Below, one piece after another: positions 58,036-64,000 of a DNA stretch of 64,000 nt. The position numbers were made by a program, and so were the translations under genes. Every line of letters starts with the position of its first letter. Within the stretch, counting starts at the first letter, position 1. The stretch comes from Deltaproteobacteria bacterium (GTDB lineage: Bacteria; Myxococcota; XYA12-FULL-58-9). Location: assembly GCA_016218825.1 (NCBI GenBank), contig JACRCV010000042.1, positions 50,041-114,040 on the forward strand, written 5' to 3'. Below the pieces are notes generated by a model, which did not search any database, was not told the origin of the DNA, and was given only the letters and a program-made list of their open reading frames with translations.

Positions 58036-58869
58036 ATGCGACATTATCGGCCGGCAGAGAATCCATCCGCGTTTCGCAAGCTGGCGGCGGCGATGTGGCA
58101 CGCGCCGAACGACCCGCACATCTTCGGCATCCTCGACCTGGATCTCACCGAGGTGTTGAAGTTCCTCGAGCAGTACAACAAGGAGCGCGGCTGCAAGGCG
58201 ACGATCACCCACGTGATGACGCGGACGCTGGCGATGACGCTCGCGAAGCACCCGGAGTACAACGCCAAGATCGGCTGGAGCCAGATCCGGGTCCGCAATT
58301 CCGTCGACATCTTCTGCCAGGTGTCGACCGACGGCGGTCGCGACCTCTCGGGCTACAAGATCCAGGGCGTCGACAAGCTCTCGATCGCCGGCATCGCCGC
58401 CGCCCTCACCAAGGCCGCAGGCGACATCCGCGCCGACCGCGACCCGGCGTTCAAGCGCAGCCGCAACATGCTCCAGACCCTGCCGCTGTGGGCGCTGCGC
58501 ATCATCCTGTGGTTCATGAACCTGCTCACCAACAAGCTCGACCTCGACCTGCCGAAGCTCGGGATGCCGCGCGACCCCTTCGGCAGCGCGATGGTGACCA
58601 GCGTCGGCATGCTCGGCATCGACGCCGGCTTCGCGCCCTTCACCCCCATCGCGCGGTGCCCGATCATCATCACCGTGACCCGGGTGAAGCCACGCCCGTG
58701 GGTGGTGGGGGACAAGGTCGAGCCGCGGCCGGTGCTGCGCTTGTGCGGAACCTTCGATCACCGCGTCATCGACGGCTACCACGCCGGCGTCATCTCCGGC
58801 GACATCGAGCGGCTAATCGCCGAGCCTGGGCTCTTGCTCACGGATGCGGAGCAGCCGACGGCACGCTGA
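58036..58869 (+). CDS. Stand-alone 2-oxoacid dehydrogenase acyltransferase (E2) catalytic-domain protein
   Basis: Ends ...PVLRLCGTFDHRVIDGYHAGVISGDIERL (DHRVxDG active site); no lipoyl or E3-binding domain in the 277-aa ORF. Confidence 0.82.
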   Translation: MRHYRPAENPSAFRKLAAAMWHAPNDPHIFGILDLDLTEVLKFLEQYNKERGCKATITHVMTRTLAMTLAKHPEYNAKIGWSQIRVRNSVDIFCQVSTDGGRDLSGYKIQGVDKLSIAGIAAALTKAAGDIRADRDPAFKRSRNMLQTLPLWALRIILWFMNLLTNKLDLDLPKLGMPRDPFGSAMVTSVGMLGIDAGFAPFTPIARCPIIITVTRVKPRPWVVGDKVEPRPVLRLCGTFDHRVIDGYHAGVISGDIERLIAEPGLLLTDAEQPTAR

Positions 58870-59013
58870 GACGGCCCGCTCCTGCGATCCGACAGGGAGC
58901 ACGCGCCCTACTCACGCCCCGCGCCTCGAGCTCGGCCGCGCTATTGCATCGCCGCTACCGGCCGCTGCCCCGAGACCGTCGGCCTGAGCCCGGCGGCCTC
59001 GGGGCCGAGCGCT

Positions 59014-61494
59014 TCAGAGCTTCGCCGCGGCCGGCGTCGCGGCCGTGGGTGCCGGCGACGCGACCGCCAGCTCGGTGCTGTGCACCTGGAGATAGACGTC
59101 GACGATCGCGCCCTCGCGCAGGTGGCCGGCGGTGTCGACCCAGAAGAAGCGGGCCCGCAGCCCTTCGCAGTTGCCGCGCGCGTCGCAGCGCGAGCCGGCG
59201 CTGTAGTCCAGCTCCAAAGAGACGATGCCGAGCGCGCCGACCGGCTCGAGCTCGTCCGGCGTCGAGATCCGATCGCCGTCCAGGTCCGCCCAGGCGACGA
59301 GGTCGGTGAAGCTCGAGTCGAGGCCGTCGACGACGCCGTCTTGGTTGTCGTCCATGGTGGCGAGCGCCTCGAAGCCGTGCGCCGCGTGGCCGCCGTCGAC
59401 CGGGGTCGCCGAGCCGAACAGCTCTTCGCCCGAGGAGATGCTGCCGTCGCCGTCCCGGTCGTAGGCCAGCCACGGGGTGGCCGCCGTCGGCCAGTCGGTG
59501 CGGAGGATGGGCGCCTCGCCGGCCGCGGCCAGGTTGAAGCTGCCGGCGCCGTCGTCGGCGTTGTAGCTCACCGGCGCCTCGGGGTCGAACACCAACACCA
59601 GCGGCGTGGTGCAGGTGTAGGTCGTGCAGCTGGACGCCTGGTAGCAGCTGAAGGTGTCGCCGGACCGGACCACGGTGCCGGAGCAGCGGGCATCGACCCA
59701 GTCCCGGTGCGCTCTGTCCCACGCGGTGCCGCCGTCGACGGCCCGATGGCACCAGAAGGACAGGTAGCTCGCCGAGCAGTGGTTGGGGTTCTCGGTCATG
59801 CATTGATCGGCCAAGGCGTTCCGATCGCCGTTCGTCAGCATCGCGCCGCTCCAGCGGTTACAGGCGTAGAAGTTGGTGCAGGTCGACGTCGTCTTCACGC
59901 CTTCGTCGGTCTTCCCGTCGCAGTCGTTGTCCTTGCCGTCACAGACCTCTGCCGGCACCGCGCCGCACGAGCCGCAGATGTTCGTCACGTTCTCGTCGAT
60001 CTGGCCGTCGCAGTCGTTGTCTCTGCCGTCACAGACCTCGACCGGCACCGCGCCGCAGGCGCCGCAGATGTTCGTCACGCCCTCGTCGATCTGGCCGTCG
60101 CAGTCGTTGTCCCTGCCGTCACAGACCTCGACCGGCACCGCGCCGCAGGCGCCGCAAATGTTCGTCACGCCCTCGTCGATCGCGCCGTCGCAGTCGTTGT
60201 CTCTGCCGTCACAGACCTCGACCGGCACCGCGCCGCAGGCGCCGCAGGCGTTCTTCACGCCCTCGTCGATCTCGCCGTCGCAGTCGTTGTCGGCGCCGTC
60301 GCAGAGCTCGGCCGGGACCTCGCCGCAGGCGCCGCAGATGTTCGTCACGTTCTCGTCGATCTGGCCGTCGCAGTCGTTGTCGGCGCCGTCGCAGAGCTCG
60401 GCCGGGACCTCGCCGCAGGCGCCGCAGGCGTTCGTCACGCCGTCGTCGATCTCGCCGTCGCAGTCGTTGTCGACGCCGTCGCAGAGCTCGGCCGGGACCT
60501 CGCCGCAGGCGCCGCAGGCGTTCTTGACGTCCTCGTCGATCTCGCCGTCGCAGTCGTTGTCGACGCCGTCGCAGAGCTCGGATGAAGGCACGCAGCAGCT
60601 CGGCGCCGCGTCGCAGTCCTCGCTGTCGTCGCAGTCGGCGAGGCCGTCGCAGTCGTCGTCCTTGCCGTTGCCGCAGTCCTCGGCCATGTCGATCGCGACC
60701 GGCTCGCAGGTCAGCTCGCCGTCGACGCAGTTGAGGGTGCTCTGGGCGCACTCGCCTTCGCCGGGGCCGCAGGCGTCGCCGCCGTCCGGGTTGCCTTCGT
60801 CGATCTCGCCGTTGCAGTTGTTGTCGCGCGCGTCACAGACCTCGGCGTCGTCAGCCAGGCAGCCCACGCCCGGCGTCGGCGTCGTGGTGCAGGTGCTGCC
60901 GGCCTTGATCTCGAAGTCGACGATGCCCTGGGGATAGATGCGGTCGTAGGTCAGGCAGACCTCGACGGTGTCGCCGGCGTCGATGCCGCGGTCGAACTTG
61001 ACCCCGTGGATCGAGTCGCACTCCGGATGGTCGAAGTCGCCGAGATCAGGGGCGGCCACGCTGTCGCCGTTCAGCGTGACCTCGACCAGATGGTCGTCGC
61101 AGGCCGCCAACGTGCCGACCACCCAGTGACTCACCTCGGGTTGCGCCATCCCCTGCAGCTGGTAGCAAGCCGTCGTCTGGCACGCCTCGTCGTTCTGGTC
61201 GTACGAGATCAGGATCACGCGCGCGGCGCAGCGGCAGCTCGGGTCGGTGCAGTCGCTGCACGCGACGCAGGTGCTGTCCGTGCACGCTTCGCCGACCTGA
61301 CAATCGCTCGCGGTCTCACAGGCCTGCGCCTCGAGGCCGCCGGCGGCGCTGGCGCTCACCTGCGACCGATCGCGGGAGTCGTTGGCCCGGACCATCCCCG
61401 CCTCGCAGGCCGGCAGGAGCACGGCCAGCAACACCAAACACCCAAACCCCGCGCTGTTCTTCGACCCCCCGGCCTGCAAAACAACTTGGAACAT
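59014..61494 (-). CDS. Lipoprotein with MopE-type putative metal-binding repeats and EF-hand-like C-terminus
   Basis: CLVLLAVLLPACEAG lipobox; tandem CDGxDNDCDGxIDEGVTNxCGACGxVPxEx; DRDGDGSISSGEEL and DLDGDRISTPDEL. Confidence 0.88.
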   Translation of the reverse strand: MFQVVLQAGGSKNSAGFGCLVLLAVLLPACEAGMVRANDSRDRSQVSASAAGGLEAQACETASDCQVGEACTDSTCVACSDCTDPSCRCAARVILISYDQNDEACQTTACYQLQGMAQPEVSHWVVGTLAACDDHLVEVTLNGDSVAAPDLGDFDHPECDSIHGVKFDRGIDAGDTVEVCLTYDRIYPQGIVDFEIKAGSTCTTTPTPGVGCLADDAEVCDARDNNCNGEIDEGNPDGGDACGPGEGECAQSTLNCVDGELTCEPVAIDMAEDCGNGKDDDCDGLADCDDSEDCDAAPSCCVPSSELCDGVDNDCDGEIDEDVKNACGACGEVPAELCDGVDNDCDGEIDDGVTNACGACGEVPAELCDGADNDCDGQIDENVTNICGACGEVPAELCDGADNDCDGEIDEGVKNACGACGAVPVEVCDGRDNDCDGAIDEGVTNICGACGAVPVEVCDGRDNDCDGQIDEGVTNICGACGAVPVEVCDGRDNDCDGQIDENVTNICGSCGAVPAEVCDGKDNDCDGKTDEGVKTTSTCTNFYACNRWSGAMLTNGDRNALADQCMTENPNHCSASYLSFWCHRAVDGGTAWDRAHRDWVDARCSGTVVRSGDTFSCYQASSCTTYTCTTPLVLVFDPEAPVSYNADDGAGSFNLAAAGEAPILRTDWPTAATPWLAYDRDGDGSISSGEELFGSATPVDGGHAAHGFEALATMDDNQDGVVDGLDSSFTDLVAWADLDGDRISTPDELEPVGALGIVSLELDYSAGSRCDARGNCEGLRARFFWVDTAGHLREGAIVDVYLQVHSTELAVASPAPTAATPAAAKL
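59941..60590 (-). repeat. 90-bp (30-aa) coding tandem repeats in the MopE-like gene
   Basis: Repeat start positions 59941, 60031, 60121, 60211, 60301, 60391, 60481, 60571 are exactly 90 bp apart. Confidence 0.9.
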
Positions 61495-61789
61495 CGTCGC
61501 GCCCCCTTGTTCGTGGTTGAAGAAGGTAGCGAACCTGACTGCAACCGCCGGGCCGCCGCCCGGGGCCGTGAGGCGCCGGCGACCGCGAAAGAGAGATCGG
61601 CCGGAGATCAACCGGATCCGTCAGATCAAAGACGGTCAGCGCCACCCCGGCTGAGCCGCGAACGGGAACAGCGCGGCTCCTGGAGAAATCGTCGTGTTCT
61701 CGAGCAAGTGTGGGACACGTACCCACCGGCGCGTACACTGGGAACCTCGGTCGCTGTCACCTGGATCGGCTCCCCTTGCCCCACCCGGG

Positions 61790-61908
61790 GGCACCGAGCA
61801 GCTGGCTTTGCCAGGGCGAGGTGCGGGGGCACGGGGGGACGCAGAGCCGGCGCTCCACCTTCCGCGTGGTCCATGGACGGAGCGCCGGCGGGCGGTCCCC
61901 CCGCTAGG
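61790..61908 (+). repeat. Dispersed structured repeat, copy D (divergent inner arm)
   Basis: GGCACCGAGCAGCTGGCTTTGCCAGGGCGAGGTGCGGGGGCACGGGGGGACGCAGAGCCGGCGCTCC...GGAGCGCCGGCGGGCGGTCCCCCCGCT. Confidence 0.88.
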
Positions 61909-61955
61909 TTGGCTGGGGGTGGTGAGCGTGGCCGCATCGGCCGCGCGGGAATCAA
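61908..61955 (+). repeat. GC-rich inverted-repeat element, copy 3
   Basis: TAGGTTGGCTGGGGGTGGTGAGCGTGGCCGCATCGGCCGCGCGGGAATCAAA; arms 61926-61934/61938-61946. Confidence 0.78.
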
Positions 61956-61969
61956 AGGTGCAGCGCGCC

Positions 61970-63802
61970 TCAGTGGTTGGTGGTCAGGGTCCCGATGGTA
62001 ACGAGCGCGGTGGCCGGGGAGAGCCGGACGGTGCTCGACTGGCGCTTCTCGTCAAAGCGGCCGTAGTTGGTGAACAGGTCGACCCTCAACGTCACCGGGC
62101 CGCGACCCTGCGCCTCGTCCGGGAAGCCGACCTCGACGGTGTAGGTGCCGGGGAGCGCGCGGCGCAGGACGTACTCCTCGGGGCCGTAGCCGCCGACGAT
62201 GTCCTCGAGGAGGCGGCCGCCGATGCTGGTGCGGGGGTGGGCGTGATCGGCGCGCTCGCCCGAGGGCTCGGTCACCACCAGATCGAAGTCGAGCCGGTCG
62301 CTCTCCGAGCTGACGACGACGCGGACGTCGAAGTCCAAGAGCTTGATGAGCCGCAAGTCGAGGGGCAGCTTCGACACCCCGGCGGCGCGGGCCCTGGGGA
62401 GCATCGCGTTCAGCTCGATGAGCGCCGTCAGCTCGATGCCCTCGGGGCGCGGCCACGGCCGGAGCACGACCTGTGAGAGCAGCGCCAGCGCCTGCGCGTA
62501 CTGGCGCTGGCTGAATGCCGCGAGCGCGAGATCACGCCATGACTGCGGCTCGTCGGGCCGCAGTCGCGAGATCGCCTCGAACACCGCGGTGGCGAGCTCG
62601 GGCTCCTTCACCTGCTGCAGCCGCCACGCCAGCACCCGCAGCCGCCGGACGTCGCCGGCGGCGAGCTCGGCGACGTTCCCGAGCACCTGCAGCCCCAGGT
62701 CGTTCTGCTTCTTCCGGTAGAAGAAGTCCGCGCAGTCGAAGTAGAACAGCGGCACGGCGCCGTAGAGCTGCTTCTCTGCCAGATACACCGAGAGCCAGTC
62801 GCCCTTGGCCGCGCCCTCGAGCGCGCGAGGGTAGGGAGCGTCCTTCCCCCAGGGAGGGACGCCGTCGTCCGACTCCGTGGCCACGGCGGCGGCCGGCGTC
62901 TCACCCGCGGCGGCGCGCGACTCGGACTCCGGCTGACGCGGCTCGGTCGCGACCGGCGTGACGCGCTTCTTCGGGACCGCGTCGCGGAGCTTGGCGCCCT
63001 GCGGGTACTTGAAGCTCGTGCTCCACCACTCGACCAGGTCCTGCCAGCGCGCCACGAGCCGTTCGAGCCGCTCGTCGTCTGGGGGTTCCGGCGGGGGCTC
63101 CGGCGCGGCGTCCGGCGCGGGTGCAGTCATGGGTGCCTGCCGGGCGGCGGCTGGTTTTGGGGGCGCGGGCGGCCGCAGCGCCAGGGTCGCCGCGAGCTCG
63201 TCGTTTGCGCCGGCGGTCAGCGCGGCGTAGAGGCCGCCGCTCTCGAGGGCGAGCTGGGACAGGAGCGACGCCTCGGGGCCGGGATCGGCGGTCGTCACCA
63301 TCACCGGCGCCCTGAGGCGGAGCGGTGGCGGCGTGCCGAAGGACGACCGGCCGTCGGAGAACACCCAGTAGTAGTCCGGCACGCGCGCGCCGGTGAGGGG
63401 CGAAAGCGCCTCGAGGTTGGTGCCGCCGTCGTAGACCACGCCCGAGAGCGCGTCGAGGAGCAAGGTGGCGTCGCCGTGGTCGACGACGAAGCGGCGCGCC
63501 GGCGCGGCGCGGTGCCGGAAGACGACGAGGTCCACGGTGACGCGGACGTCGGCGAGCCTCACGAGCACGTCACGGACGAGCGCCAGCTCCGGGGCGTGAT
63601 CGGTCGAGGCGCGCGAGCCCGAGGCGTCCCAGAAGATCGTCAGGCGCGTGGGCTTGGCCGCCGGTCGCGGCGCCGGCGCGGCCGGGACCGGATGGCCGGC
63701 GACGTTGTCGGCGTTCGCGGCCGCGGGCGGCGGACCCTCTTCGGCCGGGCTCGCCGAGCTCATGCAAAGCGTGACGAGCAGTGCTGGAACGGCGCCGGTC
63801 AT
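61970..63802 (-). CDS. Secreted vWA-like protein with C-terminal DUF2135/YfaP-like domain
   Basis: LTIFWDASGSRASTDHAPELALVRDVL...DYYWVFSDGRSSF; C-term DFDVRVVVSSESDRLDFDLVVTEPSGERADHAHPRTSIGGRLLEDIVGGYGPEEYVLRRALPGTYTVEVGF. Confidence 0.82.
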   Translation of the reverse strand: MTGAVPALLVTLCMSSASPAEEGPPPAAANADNVAGHPVPAAPAPRPAAKPTRLTIFWDASGSRASTDHAPELALVRDVLVRLADVRVTVDLVVFRHRAAPARRFVVDHGDATLLLDALSGVVYDGGTNLEALSPLTGARVPDYYWVFSDGRSSFGTPPPLRLRAPVMVTTADPGPEASLLSQLALESGGLYAALTAGANDELAATLALRPPAPPKPAAARQAPMTAPAPDAAPEPPPEPPDDERLERLVARWQDLVEWWSTSFKYPQGAKLRDAVPKKRVTPVATEPRQPESESRAAAGETPAAAVATESDDGVPPWGKDAPYPRALEGAAKGDWLSVYLAEKQLYGAVPLFYFDCADFFYRKKQNDLGLQVLGNVAELAAGDVRRLRVLAWRLQQVKEPELATAVFEAISRLRPDEPQSWRDLALAAFSQRQYAQALALLSQVVLRPWPRPEGIELTALIELNAMLPRARAAGVSKLPLDLRLIKLLDFDVRVVVSSESDRLDFDLVVTEPSGERADHAHPRTSIGGRLLEDIVGGYGPEEYVLRRALPGTYTVEVGFPDEAQGRGPVTLRVDLFTNYGRFDEKRQSSTVRLSPATALVTIGTLTTNH

Positions 63803-63867
63803 GGCGCAGTGCTATCGCTTCTTCGTCCGAGGCTCCAGCGACGTGGCGCCGGCGTCAGCGTTACCGT

Positions 63868-63943
63868 TCACGGGGGACCGCCCGCCGCGGGAAGATCCTC
63901 GGCGAAAACAAGGCGTTGTGGCGCGGCTCTGCGTCCCCCGTGA
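63868..63943 (-). repeat. Dispersed structured repeat, divergent inverted copy E (second hairpin only)
   Basis: Minus strand TCACGGGGGAC-GCAGA-GCCGCG...CGCGGC-GGGCG-GTCCCCCGTGA; same loop sequences as copies B-D with a different stem sequence. Confidence 0.75.
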
Positions 63944-64000
63944 GCCCCACGCTCAGGACCGACAAAGCCGGATCCTTCGCGTCTACGGCCAGTTACGAGA

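Noticed and set aside
59941-60590. Regular 90-bp repeats considered as a CRISPR array
   Set aside because: No unique spacers; the repeats are in-frame coding MopE-type motifs.
59873-60937. 354-aa plus-strand Ser/Pro/Gln-rich repeat ORF
   Set aside because: Antisense image of the MopE repeats; no Shine-Dalgarno or signal.

Overview
High-GC window from what looks like a deltaproteobacterial/myxobacterial-type genome (my inference from composition and gene content; not tested). No tRNA, rRNA or CRISPR array was found by eye. Left part (1-13816): partial carA on the minus strand, then a tightly packed, translationally coupled set of 12 purine genes, purC-S-Q-L-F-M-N-H-D-E-B-A, with no purK. Middle (13842-35627): DUF6178-like protein, coiled-coil protein, HemW, transglutaminase-like protein, a Ser/Thr kinase fused to two receiver-like domains and PilZ, a MoaD-MoaE fusion, a radical SAM protein, RlmH, RsfS, a lipoprotein, an S41 protease, a DUF2079 protein, an M28 peptidase and 2-oxoacid:ferredoxin oxidoreductase (two subunits). 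Right part (35842-63802) is accessory: a 32-aa tandem-repeat protein, a split CDS next to a REP-like sequence, several Cys-rich or metal-binding-repeat lipoproteins, a sulfur-trafficking cluster (SQR-like/DsrC/DsrE) next to a sigma-54 activator with a plausible -24/-12 promoter, an ECF-sigma/FecR/DUF1566 operon, a GH71/99-like protein with DUF4214 repeats, and a vWA/DUF2135 protein. The most novel signal is a dispersed intergenic repeat family (about 48.6, 49.4, 55.5, 61.8 kb, and inverted at 63.9 kb). Its copies share a two-hairpin architecture with apparently compensatory stem changes and conserved purine-rich internal loops, so it is a candidate undescribed structured RNA or ssDNA element.
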